Assembly (NCBI GenBank): GCA_964583615.1
Contig: CAZOWM010000021.1
Span: forward strand, 1 to 57,192
Reading direction: 5' to 3'
Length of the DNA stretch: 57,192 nt
DNA from: CAZOWM01 sp964583615
GTDB lineage: Bacteria; Spirochaetota; B62-G9; DRHN01
Shown here: positions 17,703-26,000 of the stretch, piece by piece
Layout: every line of letters starts with the position of its first letter
Numbering within the stretch: position 1 is the first letter of the stretch
The notes under the pieces: generated by a model
Told to the model about the DNA's origin: nothing
The model's database searches: none
What the model saw: only the letters and a program-made list of their open reading frames with translations
Made by a program: the position numbers and the translations under genes

Positions 17703-18347
17703 TTAAGTTAATTTTTCCCTTAATTTATTATGCAGCTCTAAATAATTAGGATTTTCACTACTTTTCTTTTCAAGCCATTTTAGTGCTGGTATTGGAAACG
17801 CAAAATCAATGGAATTATCAATTTCATCAATAATTAAATAATCATTATTATTACGAACTAAAGTAAAGTATCTGATCTTTTTCGTGGGGTAATCGATAAA
17901 TAAATCTGCAATATATTCTCGTTTCATAATTTGCTCATTTGTTTCATCATCCATAATGTATTTATCTTGATGTCCAAAAAAACCTATAACGATATATTCA
18001 ACCGATACGATGAATTCCCCTTCTTTTTCTTCAATATTCAAAATTTTATATTCTGGATCAATAATATAACAGTAGTAACTAATGTCACTACCCAACCGAC
18101 GGTATCTTTCGTGATAATATATACCATAATTATTTTTATAATAACTCCAGCCCTCTTCTAATCGATTATTTCCAAAATCATCGAAATAACTTCTAATGAA
18201 TTTTTTAATTTCAGAATGATATTCAACAGTAGTATCATGTGTAAAATTATTCGTTTCCTTTGTCTTTTGGTTATCTGGAGAAGCAAAAGAAACAAGGAAA
18301 AAATAGCCAGATAAGAATATCATAACAATCTTACATCTCCATTCCAT
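17703..18347 (-). CDS. Hypothetical secreted protein in AT-rich islet
   Basis: I do not recognise this 214-residue protein. An N-terminal signal peptide (about residues 1-23, hydrophobic core MIFLSGYFFLVSFA) implies export. The mature part is rich in Tyr, Asn, Asp and Ile (for example SYFDDFGNNRLEEGWSYYKNNYG, read as one helical-to-beta segment) and contains many charged residues but no enzyme motif. Codon use is strongly AT-biased compared with neighbours, which with the adjacent transposase remnant and tRNA suggests horizontal acquisition. It lies 50 bases downstream of the stop of a fragmentary gene on the same strand. An immunity-type protein for a secreted toxin is one possibility, but nothing in the sequence proves it. 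Confidence 0.65.
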   Translation of the reverse strand: MEWRCKIVMIFLSGYFFLVSFASPDNQKTKETNNFTHDTTVEYHSEIKKFIRSYFDDFGNNRLEEGWSYYKNNYGIYYHERYRRLGSDISYYCYIIDPEYKILNIEEKEGEFIVSVEYIVIGFFGHQDKYIMDDETNEQIMKREYIADLFIDYPTKKIRYFTLVRNNNDYLIIDEIDNSIDFAFPIPALKWLEKKSSENPNYLELHNKLREKLT

Positions 18348-18397
18348 ATGTATCTCATGATATCCGCCATTATTAAACTAATGGATCGAATAAACAT

Positions 18398-18553
18398 TTA
18401 ATAAACTGCTCTGTAATATGTTGTTGTTGTTATAAAGCCTCTAGATTTGTAATAGCTTTCAAGAGAACCTCCATAGTAATCACTTTCGTGAGAAATATGA
18501 ACACCACGTTTAGGGGTAGAATGAATTATTTCATCTCCTTTGCTCGGTTGACT
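18398..18553 (-). pseudogene. C-terminal fragment, possibly of an NlpC/P60-like or toxin-type protein
   Basis: The minus strand encodes 51 codons after an in-frame TGA, with no start codon. The peptide contains GDEIIHSTPKRGVHISH followed by SDYYGG and SLESYYKSRG, then a threonine/tyrosine-rich end. This resembles the C-terminal part of NlpC/P60-type peptidases, in which a catalytic His lies in an (I)IH(A/S)....GV(H/K)IS segment. It is interpreted as the tail of a truncated gene. The upstream part is not recognisable in 18554-18796. Confidence 0.4.
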
Positions 18554-18796
18554 TCACCTGCGCTCCTGACGCCCGTTGCCGGCTGTTTTTATCGTATGTT
18601 CAATAATACCGGGCTTTTTTTTCGCATTTTATTTTCCGCGAATAGAGGGTAGATGGTTTTTTGTATCGCATATACGTTCCCCCGAAGGTTCGCTATATAA
18701 CTTGCTACACTGGGGTATAGGATGGTCACTGAAAGGAGAATGGAAAAACAAGAAGCTCTGATTCCTTATATTACAAGAAATAGAGAGTAACACGAT

Positions 18797-18870
18797 TCGG
18801 GCTGGCCAGACTTGAACTGGCGACCCCATGTCCCCCAGACATGTGCGCTAACCAACTGCGCCACAGCCCG
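18797..18870 (-). tRNA. tRNA-Pro (anticodon GGG)
   Basis: The minus strand folds into a complete cloverleaf. The acceptor stem is CGGGCTG/CAGCCCG, the D arm GCGC/GCGC, and the anticodon stem CATGT/ACATG, with loop CTGGGGG giving anticodon GGG. The T arm is GCCAG-TTCAAGT-CTGGC. The discriminator base is A, and the terminal CCA is not encoded. An accessory islet abuts the 3' end. Confidence 0.95.
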
Positions 18871-18940
18871 CACCTACCATATACATCTATATTGTGTAAT
18901 GATATTGTATTTCCGTATAATTGTCAATAGTGACGAAAAC

Positions 18941-19243
18941 TTAATGTATCTTTACTTTAACAGCTCTCTCCATCGCGTCCCTGAATGGGACCTCGATCTT
19001 CAGCAGGCCGTTTTCATATTGTGTGTCAGCCTTCTCAGGAATGACCGGGCAGCAAAATGAAAGCGTTGTGACGTACTCTATATCTTTTCTCGGTGCCGTG
19101 AGGTTGAAGCTGTCTTCGTGCATTCTGACGTTTATTGCATCTTTTTCAACTCCGGGTATCGTGATTTCTATATACGGTTTCTGGTGTTCGTCATCAACGT
19201 AGGAACACACTTCAGGGGTGACCTTTACTCTGCCTTCTGCCAT
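18941..19243 (-). CDS. Small heat-shock protein, Hsp20/alpha-crystallin family
   Basis: This is an ATP-independent holdase for unfolding proteins. The 100-residue protein is almost only the alpha-crystallin domain: YIEITIPGVEKDAINVRMHEDSFNL, then a beta segment with two adjacent cysteines, then the family ending YENGLLKIEVPF. N- and C-terminal extensions are very short and no IXI tail motif is present, so large oligomers may not form. It is preceded by a strong ribosome-binding site (GAGGAGG). No CIRCE element is visible upstream. Confidence 0.88.
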   Translation of the reverse strand: MAEGRVKVTPEVCSYVDDEHQKPYIEITIPGVEKDAINVRMHEDSFNLTAPRKDIEYVTTLSFCCPVIPEKADTQYENGLLKIEVPFRDAMERAVKVKIH

Positions 19244-19319
19244 TGTACTAACCTCCTCGAACTATTCTCTCTGGTCTAAAATTTAATGGTTTTTTTCGAA
19301 ATGGAAACGGGAATTATCA

Positions 19320-20279
19320 TTACAGGCAGATTTCATCTCGACTCAGCCTAGGGAATTTTGCGATGCATGCATCGTCGAGCCTTTTTTTCAGCCTCTTCGA
19401 GGTCATATTTTTCATTCCAAACACATCCTCCCACACCGTTGGGCTTTCCATACACAGATACAGATGCTTTTCATCTATATGCTCCTCGAGTGCGGTTTTC
19501 AGTACCCGGTATACATTCGTTCTGATCGGTCGGAAGTAGCGTATTTTATTGTCAATACCCCTGATGAATTCTCCCCTTCTCACCTCCTCCCGTACATGAT
19601 CCAGAAATCCCGAAATGTCGGGCGAAAACCGCAGTGTCCCCATACTCATGTACACGATATTTTCCGGATGTATTTTCTTGAATAAGAGATCCACGCTCCT
19701 TCTGTATTCCCTTTCCCAGTGACGGTGCGGTATAATGGGATCAAAGTGAAACGCAAGCTTGTAGCCGGCATCCTGAATACGTGCTGCAGCCTCGATTCTT
19801 TTTTCAATTCCCGGCGCGAAGCGCTCTTCATTTTCAGCGATATATGCGCTATTTAGTGACCACGAAACTATGATGTTTTCACGCTCCCGAATTCTTATCA
19901 ACGGCTCTACGCACACTGTTTTCGTCTTTATTTCAACTACAGCATTTGTAGTACTCGATATGCGTGGGATCAGCTCAGAATAGAGGGGATACTCCTCCTC
20001 GAATAGAAGGCTGTCTGTGTACTCACCGGTCCCGAACCGTACTATTCCCTTCCTTTTTTCTAAAAAACGGTCTATTTCCGAAAAAAGCTTCCCTCTATTG
20101 CTGAAAACGGTTAGTTCATCAGAGTAGGAGTACACGTTGAGCGCGCAGTACGTACATCCGAGTGTGCATCCATGTGCAAAATCGATTATCTGATAACCGC
20201 AGCATACATGCCTCGGTGTTCCCGGACAGGGTTTTATAAACCTTCCTTTATTTTCGATGAGCCTGATACTTTTTTTCAT
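19320..20279 (-). CDS. SPL-family radical SAM protein
   Basis: This 319-residue protein belongs to the spore photoproduct lyase-like radical SAM group. The [4Fe-4S] motif CTLGCTYC lies near residue 35. It is followed by the family elements FGTGEYTDSL, VEIKTKT, IIVSWSLNS, AARIQDAGYKLAFHFDPI and GTLRF, and an ending LCMESPTVWE. Spirochaetes do not sporulate, and homologues are widespread in non-spore-formers, so the substrate is probably not the spore photoproduct. Another DNA-repair or nucleic-acid-directed reaction is possible. It is divergent from the gene at 20365 and lies near the Hsp20 gene on the same strand, 76 bases upstream. Confidence 0.82.
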   Translation of the reverse strand: MKKSIRLIENKGRFIKPCPGTPRHVCCGYQIIDFAHGCTLGCTYCALNVYSYSDELTVFSNRGKLFSEIDRFLEKRKGIVRFGTGEYTDSLLFEEEYPLYSELIPRISSTTNAVVEIKTKTVCVEPLIRIRERENIIVSWSLNSAYIAENEERFAPGIEKRIEAAARIQDAGYKLAFHFDPIIPHRHWEREYRRSVDLLFKKIHPENIVYMSMGTLRFSPDISGFLDHVREEVRRGEFIRGIDNKIRYFRPIRTNVYRVLKTALEEHIDEKHLYLCMESPTVWEDVFGMKNMTSKRLKKRLDDACIAKFPRLSRDEICL

Positions 20280-20294
20280 ATCTCTTTGAAAAGC

Positions 20295-20323
20295 TTGACT
20301 GAACTGCTTTAATAAAATATTTT
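20295..20323 (+). promoter_or_regulatory. Putative sigma70-type promoter of the sugar-transport operon
   Basis: TTGACT (20295-20300) and TATTTT (20318-20323) are spaced by 17 bases, 42 bases before the ATG at 20365. The match is good at -35 and moderate at -10. Confidence 0.45.
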
Positions 20324-20364
20324 AAAAGAGTTCTTTTGTACATTAAAAAATCGATATTCGACAG

Positions 20365-21684
20365 ATGTATCAAACAGGTATATGCGATAAATCACTCTCA
20401 ACACAGACAGTAATCCATGTGCTGTCGGAGTTGAAACGCTTCATCCATGAAAAAGTCTACACAGTTACCGAAAACAGGGTGACTGAAAGTCTTTTCAGTA
20501 AAGTCACAAACCAGAACGGATGTATAAATCTTTACGGAATCACAATCAGCGGAACATCCCTTTCTGAATTCTACAACACATACCGAAATGACTGTTTTTT
20601 TTCTGATAATACAAAGACATTCCTCAACGTCATTCTCTTCCTCATTGATGCAGCGCTCCTCCTGAAAGAAAAGACTGGACAGTACCCCGCCCTCTTTTTA
20701 CATGGAGTTTTTGTCGATTCAGAAAGGATGAGTGTGACGTTTCTTCCGGAAAAGCTCTCTGAATTCGTCTCCAAGTTTCGAACAGACAGTGAACAGCAGC
20801 TTCAGTCCTTTTGCATAAGTAAGAGAGGGGGAAGTGCCGGTGATGGCCACATTACAAACGCGTTCGGCAGGCTTGTCTATCTGTTCTTCACAAAAGATCA
20901 TCGTTCAGTGGAGGACATATACGACATCAGGAGCTTTATGAGAGATGCTCCGGGTGATTTCGCGAACCTTATTTGGCGCCTGCTCCGTGGAAAACCGGTA
21001 AGCCTGAACGATCTGAGACGTTCGATCGCTGAAGCAATAGAGGTAACCTTTTCCCATCAAAAGGGCGCCCTCCCCTTTTTCCGGAGGGCTCCCCTGCTTC
21101 GATTCCGATATGCATCTCTGCGGTTTTTATCCATAAGGAAAAAAATTCTTATCATTGCTCTCGTTGTTCTCGGAATTTGCGCATACCTCGTTTCCGATTA
21201 CCTGAAAAGTGTAGACAAGAAAGATTACACTGCAGGACTCGACGCACAACAAGTCGTTGAACTGTATTTCAAAGCTGTTGAAGAGCTGGATATCAACGTA
21301 ATCGATGCGGTCTTCTCCAGGGGCGCAGGCAGGGAAGTAAAAAATGAAATCAGCACCCTGTACGTCACGACGAGAATGAATCAGACATTTGGCGCAGGAC
21401 GGTTGAATCACGATGAAGGGGAAATTGAAGAGAAGGCTGAGTACCCTCCTGATGCGCACCATCGGGAAACGCAGCCATACGGAATAAAAGACCTCATCAT
21501 TGAGAGGAAGAAAAACAATGAATCACCCGTGTTTGTTACCCGATACAAAAAATTTTTAAGCACCGGAAATAAAGATACCATATACTCTATACAGGAGACG
21601 ATTTATCTTAAGAAAATCGATGAACGCTGGTATATTATCAAGACTGAGAGGACCTTTCTCAACGATCAGCACTCTCTTGAATGA
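20365..21684 (+). CDS. Kinase-like (probable pseudokinase) transmembrane protein, first gene of the sugar-transport operon
   Basis: The assignment is tentative. The cytoplasmic part (about residues 1-255) contains a stretch resembling a protein-kinase C-lobe: an AFGRLVYLFFTKDHRSVEDIYD segment and LIWRLLRGKPVSLNDLRRSI, the positions of helices E to I in Ser/Thr kinases. No glycine-rich loop, VAIK lysine, HRD or DFG motif is visible, so it is likely inactive if a kinase at all. One membrane helix follows (about 259-278, KILIIALVVLGICAYLVSDYL). An extracytoplasmic domain of about 150 residues comes next, resembling an NTF2/SnoaL-type cone (AQQVVELYFKAVEELDINVIDAVFS...ERWYIIKTERTF). This order suggests a transmembrane sensor or scaffold. 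It sits 37 bases ahead of the binding-protein gene. Confidence 0.6.
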   Translation: MYQTGICDKSLSTQTVIHVLSELKRFIHEKVYTVTENRVTESLFSKVTNQNGCINLYGITISGTSLSEFYNTYRNDCFFSDNTKTFLNVILFLIDAALLLKEKTGQYPALFLHGVFVDSERMSVTFLPEKLSEFVSKFRTDSEQQLQSFCISKRGGSAGDGHITNAFGRLVYLFFTKDHRSVEDIYDIRSFMRDAPGDFANLIWRLLRGKPVSLNDLRRSIAEAIEVTFSHQKGALPFFRRAPLLRFRYASLRFLSIRKKILIIALVVLGICAYLVSDYLKSVDKKDYTAGLDAQQVVELYFKAVEELDINVIDAVFSRGAGREVKNEISTLYVTTRMNQTFGAGRLNHDEGEIEEKAEYPPDAHHRETQPYGIKDLIIERKKNNESPVFVTRYKKFLSTGNKDTIYSIQETIYLKKIDERWYIIKTERTFLNDQHSLE

Positions 21685-21721
21685 TCGATAAAAGCGGATT
21701 TCTTTGCATCTGGATACAAAA

Positions 21722-23002
21722 ATGAAAAATAAAATCGCGTGTACCATACTATGCCTCTTCCTATTTTTCACCTTTTCTCTCAACCTTGGACTGGCCGCAC
21801 GGAAAAAAAGTCCGATCGAGCTGAACTTCTGGCACAGTATGAGTATCTACCAGGGAGATACTCTCGAGAAAATAGTAAACGAGTATAACGGACTGGAACC
21901 CGCGGTGAAGGTACATCTCATTTTTCAGGGTCTTTATGATGATATGAAAACCAAGCTTATCAACTCGACGAAGACACAAGACCTTCCCGATATGGCACAG
22001 ATTGCAATAGAGTATCTTGATGTCTTTATCGCCGATGAACGTATTGCTCCCATTACCGATTACATATCAGATGAGGACAGAGAGGACATCCTTGCACAGT
22101 TTTGGAACGGAGTGACAAGAGATCGGGAAATATATGCGTTTCCATTCAATCAGAGCGTGCAGGTTCTGTATTACAACAAAGACGCATTCAGAAAAGCAGG
22201 CCTGAATCCTGAGAAGCCTCCAAAAACCTGGAACGAGCTGATCGAGTACGGAAGGGTTCTCACAAAAGATTTTAACGGGGACGGTATCATTGATCAATGG
22301 GCGGTCCTTGTGTCACTCGAGGGAGTATTCGGGTTCACGCCGCTCATAAGGCAAGTCGGCGGGGAGTTCCTCAACGAGGATCGTACAGCAGCGCTCTTTG
22401 CAGGTGAGGAGGGAGTGAGGGTGATGAGCCTTGTGCGGGATATGGCGCATAAATACAAGATCATGCCCTCGAACTGGACGCTTTTCGAAGGTACCAATGC
22501 ATTTCTCCAGGGTAAAATTGCCATGGGCCCAATCACGTGCGCGGGGATCAAGTTTGCTGAGGAAAATCTTCCCTGGGAACTCGGTATTGCTCCCCTTCCC
22601 TATATAGAGAACAAATCAGTTCTTCTCGGGGGTGCGGGGATTGTCATTTTTTCCAAATCCTCTTCGAGAAGAAAAGCTGCTCTGAACTTCATTCAGTGGC
22701 TCACAAGCAGGGAGAATTCCATACGCTGGCATGAGGAGACAGGATATCTTCCGCTGAGAGAATCGGCAATTGAAAGTATCGAGCTGAAAAGCTTTCATGA
22801 AAGAAATCCCAACTACAGAGTTCCGGTTGATCAGTTGCCCTACTCCCGTCCTCCCGATTTTACGCCCTATTTGCCGCAGATCGACCAGATCATACGTTTC
22901 GCAATAGAAAGCATCATGATCGAAAACAAAGAACCCGACATGATCCTCAAACTCGCAGCAGAAAAAGTAGACGATCTTCTGAGGAGAGAAGAACAAGAGT
23001 GA
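21722..23002 (+). CDS. Extracellular sugar-binding protein of ABC transporter (UgpB/MalE family)
   Basis: This is the periplasmic solute-binding protein of a CUT1-type carbohydrate importer. After a signal peptide (KNKIACTILCLFLFFTFSLNLGLAA) the 400-residue mature part has family landmarks. These are IELNFWHSM, EKIVNEYNG, LPDMAQIA, EIYAFPFNQSVQVLYYNKDAFRKAGL, PPKTWNEL, and a hinge region with GKIAMGPITCAG. There is no lipobox cysteine, so it is soluble in the periplasm rather than lipid-anchored. ATG at 21722 was chosen because it places the signal peptide at the N-terminus; the frame opens at 21704. The end overlaps the next gene by four bases. The substrate could be an oligosaccharide or glycerophosphodiester; the sequence does not decide. 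Confidence 0.9.
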   Translation: MKNKIACTILCLFLFFTFSLNLGLAARKKSPIELNFWHSMSIYQGDTLEKIVNEYNGLEPAVKVHLIFQGLYDDMKTKLINSTKTQDLPDMAQIAIEYLDVFIADERIAPITDYISDEDREDILAQFWNGVTRDREIYAFPFNQSVQVLYYNKDAFRKAGLNPEKPPKTWNELIEYGRVLTKDFNGDGIIDQWAVLVSLEGVFGFTPLIRQVGGEFLNEDRTAALFAGEEGVRVMSLVRDMAHKYKIMPSNWTLFEGTNAFLQGKIAMGPITCAGIKFAEENLPWELGIAPLPYIENKSVLLGGAGIVIFSKSSSRRKAALNFIQWLTSRENSIRWHEETGYLPLRESAIESIELKSFHERNPNYRVPVDQLPYSRPPDFTPYLPQIDQIIRFAIESIMIENKEPDMILKLAAEKVDDLLRREEQE

Positions 23003-24129
23003 GACGGGCGTTTCTTTTCCTTTTCGTTTTTTTCCCCGCGCTTATCTTTCTCTGCAGTGCGGATGACGAATTCTTCCTGCAGGAAATCCTGATTGAGGGA
23101 AACAGGGTGACAAAGGAGAACTATATACGAGACCTTATTACACTTGAGGAAGGGAGAAACTACAATCTGGAAAAAATCATCGATGAAATCAACAGGAGTA
23201 GGGAAAAAATCGAAAGAACCAGGCTTTTCAAGAACATATTCTTTGATGATGTTGTGGATAATGAGAACAATGTGATCATCACCGTTCGCCTGAAGGAAAA
23301 AAATTACTTTCTCTTCGGACCTTCGGGTTTTATCAGCTATGAAAAAAATGAAGTTATTGCGGACGCAGGGTTGTATGCGGAGTATCGGAATGTCTTTGGA
23401 AATGCGTCTACTGTGCTGATAGACTTACCCCTGTACGAATATGCCGGGATTTCTCTGTTCTTCGAGCACCCGTCCAAAGGAATAAAGGAGACTTTTTCTC
23501 TTGAATACGAATATTCCTCAGAGGAGAGAAGTGACTGGATATCCGTAGTGCCTGGAGCGGCACTGCGTCTTGGGCGGGAAATGTACGCAGGGCTGGACTT
23601 CGAGGTGAATCATGAAGATTTTACTTCGTTTATTCTATCCCCCTACTATGAAAATGGGTTTCATAAACGGCACTCTCACAAAACGAAATTCTGGTACTAC
23701 TACAGGCTCTCCCCATTTTTTGGTTTTACTTCAGAGTCTTCTTCACTCTACGGTGTGCGTTCCGAGCTGAATCTTTACAGGGATCTTCTTTTACGTATTG
23801 TGTACTCGTTTTCCGCTGAGTTTGATTACCAGGGCGGCAGCGTTCCTGACAATCGTATTTATTACTCCAATGTGAGGGGAACAGTGTTCAGAAGTTTTCA
23901 AGGCGACAAGCTTCTCTCGGTACAAAACGAGTTTCACATTCCTCTCCCCTGGTATCCAGAGCTTTCGGTCGTCCCCTTTCTGGATCTCAATTATATCGGT
24001 TTTGACTCGCTTCAATTCCTCGTAGGGGGCGGAATTGGTCTGCACTGGTACAATAAGTATCAGGACCCGCTCGTCGTTGAAATGGGTTTTGGTAAAGGGG
24101 TTATGTTAAACTTCCAGAGGAATTTTTAA
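22999..24129 (+). CDS. Outer-membrane protein with one POTRA domain and beta-barrel (Omp85-like)
   Basis: The 376-residue protein has a signal peptide (RRAFLFLFVFFPALIFLCSA). A single POTRA-type domain (about 22-98) follows: LQEILIEGNRVTKENYIRDLI, LEKIIDEINRSREKIERTRLFKNI, VIITVRLKEKN. About 275 residues of alternating amphipathic strands come next, ending in an aromatic-terminated strand (NFQRNF), typical of outer-membrane barrels. This is a very short Omp85-type architecture, unlike BamA with five POTRA domains. GTG at 22999 overlaps the stop of the binding-protein gene (GTGA), and the permease follows nine bases later, so it is an integral part of the sugar operon. It may form the outer-membrane channel for the substrate or assemble one. 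Confidence 0.78.
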   Translation: MRRAFLFLFVFFPALIFLCSADDEFFLQEILIEGNRVTKENYIRDLITLEEGRNYNLEKIIDEINRSREKIERTRLFKNIFFDDVVDNENNVIITVRLKEKNYFLFGPSGFISYEKNEVIADAGLYAEYRNVFGNASTVLIDLPLYEYAGISLFFEHPSKGIKETFSLEYEYSSEERSDWISVVPGAALRLGREMYAGLDFEVNHEDFTSFILSPYYENGFHKRHSHKTKFWYYYRLSPFFGFTSESSSLYGVRSELNLYRDLLLRIVYSFSAEFDYQGGSVPDNRIYYSNVRGTVFRSFQGDKLLSVQNEFHIPLPWYPELSVVPFLDLNYIGFDSLQFLVGGGIGLHWYNKYQDPLVVEMGFGKGVMLNFQRNF

Positions 24130-24138
24130 TAGCAGACA

Positions 24139-25089
24139 ATGAATTTTTCACTGTCCTATCACAAACACGATATCAAGAGAGCACTTCTTTTTATTCTCCC
24201 GACATACATCATACTTTTCACATTCATCATTATTCCCATTTTCTTTGCGTTTTTTTTGAGCTTCAACAAATGGAACCTCCTTGGCTCTATGAAATTTGTT
24301 GGTGGAGCAAATTATAAAAAACTCTTCGAAATGGAGGAGTTCTGGAAAGCTCTTATCAACACCTTTTACTATTCCTTTATCACTGTTCCGTTCGGTATAC
24401 TCATTTCTCTTCTCCTCGCCCTGCTTCTCAACACCAATATAAAGGGGCTGCGGTTTTACCGTACCGCATACTTCATGCCGGTGATGACGTCTGTCGTTGC
24501 AAGCGCATTTATCTGGCAGTGGATCTTTCAATCGCAGAACGGGATCTTAAATTATCTTCTTGGGGTTGTCGGTTTTGAACCCCTTTCATGGTTAAACGAA
24601 CCGCGCGGCATCTTTACAGTCATCTTCGAGCCGATCGGCATAAAAATACCCCCGTTCTTGAGCGGACCAAGCGTTACATTGGTCGCCATCAGTATCATGA
24701 GCATATGGAAAAATACCGGCTATTATATGATTATATTCCTCGCAGGCCTGCAAAACATACCGAAACAGCTCTATGAAGCAGCACAACTGGATGGCGCAGG
24801 CCCGGTCAAGCGCTTTATTGCCATCACTCTTCCGATCCTGAGCCCGACCACATATTTCGTGCTTATTATGGCTGTTATCGTCTCTTTTCAGGTGTTCGAG
24901 CAGGTTGCCGTTACCACACAGGGCGGTCCTCTCAACGCTTCACTCGTACTGGTCTATTTCATCTATGAACGGGCCTTCAAATTTCTCGAGGTGGGTTTTG
25001 CATCTTCAGCCGCCTACATTCTTTTCGCGGTTGTGCTTGTTTTGACCTACTTTCAGGTGAAATTTCTCGGAAAGAGGGTGCATTATTGA
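24139..25089 (+). CDS. Sugar ABC transporter permease (UgpA/MalF type)
   Basis: This is an inner-membrane permease of the CUT1 family. Its 316 residues have six hydrophobic helices, starting with FILPTYIILFTFIIIPIFFAFFL. The ATPase-coupling EAA loop reads YEAAQLDGAGPVKRFIAITLPIL near residue 215. Conserved N-terminal text (LSFNKWNLLGSMKFVGGANYKKLF) and FYRTAYFMPVMTSVVASAFIWQWIF fit UgpA/MsmF. It overlaps the second permease by four bases. No ATPase gene is in the operon, so a shared MsmX/MalK-type ATPase elsewhere is expected. Confidence 0.93.
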   Translation: MNFSLSYHKHDIKRALLFILPTYIILFTFIIIPIFFAFFLSFNKWNLLGSMKFVGGANYKKLFEMEEFWKALINTFYYSFITVPFGILISLLLALLLNTNIKGLRFYRTAYFMPVMTSVVASAFIWQWIFQSQNGILNYLLGVVGFEPLSWLNEPRGIFTVIFEPIGIKIPPFLSGPSVTLVAISIMSIWKNTGYYMIIFLAGLQNIPKQLYEAAQLDGAGPVKRFIAITLPILSPTTYFVLIMAVIVSFQVFEQVAVTTQGGPLNASLVLVYFIYERAFKFLEVGFASSAAYILFAVVLVLTYFQVKFLGKRVHY

Positions 25090-25925
25090 GCTCGCGCGCG
25101 TTTCATACACTCATGAAAAAGACAATACTGCACATCATTCTCATCTCGGGTGCGGTGATCATGGTCTTCCCTTTTGTATGGGGAATCTCCACCTCATTCA
25201 AAGACATGCGCGAGGTTCTGGCCAATCCGTTCAGCATTATTCCCCAGCATTTTACTTTTGTGAATTACAGAAATGTCGTTCGGTCCATCCCTATAGTACG
25301 ATTTTTTATCAACAGTCTCATTGTTTCTCTTACGATCACTGTAAGCCAGCTGTTTACCTGCTCTTTATCAGCGTACGCGTTCTCACGCTTGAAATTTCCT
25401 TTCAGAGACGGGCTTTTCTACATTCTTTTGGGCACCATGATGATTCCTCAGCAGGTCATCATGATTCCTGTATATATCATATTAAACTTCTTCAGGCTCA
25501 TCGATACCTATGCAGCGATGATTTTGCCGTTTGTCTCAAGCGCATTCGGTACCTTTCTTCTGAGACAATTTTTTTTAACTGTCCCGAAAGAACTCGAAGA
25601 GGCTGCAAAACTCGACGGCTGCTGCCACTTCGCATTTCTCTTCAGGATCATGATTCCTCTTGCCCGGCCGATCCTGGCAACACTCGCCATATTCACCTTT
25701 ATGTGGAGCTGGAATAACTATTTCTGGCCTTTAATCGTAACGAACCGTATCGAAATACGGACGCTTCAGTATGGGCTTGCCATGTTCAAAGAAGAAGGAG
25801 GTCTCAATTGGGGACAGCTTATGGCAGGCACCACAATGGCAACAATTCCTGTTCTGCTGGTTTTCATTGTCGCGCAAAAACAGTTTATTAAGGGGATTAC
25901 GCTCACCGGCCTGAAAGAAGGGTAA
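25086..25925 (+). CDS. Sugar ABC transporter permease (UgpE/MalG type)
   Basis: This second CUT1 permease subunit has 279 residues and six membrane helices. The coupling loop reads LEEAAKLDGCCHFAFLFRIMIPLARP, and the family text SAYAFSRLKFPFRDGLFY and VTNRIEIRTLQYGLAMF matches UgpE/MalG. The TTG at 25086 overlaps the preceding stop (TTGA) and has AGAGGG five bases upstream. ATG at 25113 is an alternative. It ends the sugar-transport operon, 75 bases before the OmpA-like gene. Confidence 0.92.
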   Translation: MSSRAFHTLMKKTILHIILISGAVIMVFPFVWGISTSFKDMREVLANPFSIIPQHFTFVNYRNVVRSIPIVRFFINSLIVSLTITVSQLFTCSLSAYAFSRLKFPFRDGLFYILLGTMMIPQQVIMIPVYIILNFFRLIDTYAAMILPFVSSAFGTFLLRQFFLTVPKELEEAAKLDGCCHFAFLFRIMIPLARPILATLAIFTFMWSWNNYFWPLIVTNRIEIRTLQYGLAMFKEEGGLNWGQLMAGTTMATIPVLLVFIVAQKQFIKGITLTGLKEG

Positions 25926-25947
25926 TAAAATGCGTTCTGATTAATAC

Positions 25948-25976
25948 TTTATTACCGTGGTGATACGTATTATAAT
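25948..25976 (+). promoter_or_regulatory. Putative promoter of the OmpA-like gene
   Basis: A perfect TATAAT (25971-25976) with a weak TTTATT 17 bases upstream lies 24 bases before the ATG at 26001. It suggests the OmpA-like gene can be expressed independently of the sugar operon. Confidence 0.35.
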
Positions 25977-26000
25977 GAAAGAAAAGAGGAATTCAATATA

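Larger units (their letters stand above)
17488..18796 (-). other. AT-rich accessory islet at the 3' side of tRNA-Pro
   Basis: This 1.3-kb stretch separates rimO from tRNA-Pro and differs from its surroundings in base composition (markedly AT-rich in 17690-18440) and content. It holds an IS3-type transposase remnant, a secreted protein of unknown function and the tail of a degraded gene. Between 18554 and 18796 I see no gene. That part is broken reading frames only. Its position 3' of a tRNA gene is the usual place for integrated DNA, but I found no duplicate of the tRNA 3' end that could be an attachment site. Confidence 0.5.

Noticed and set aside
17488..18796. Attachment-site duplication of the tRNA-Pro 3' end
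   Set aside because: I looked for a repeat of the tRNA 3' sequence at the far end of the islet and found none.
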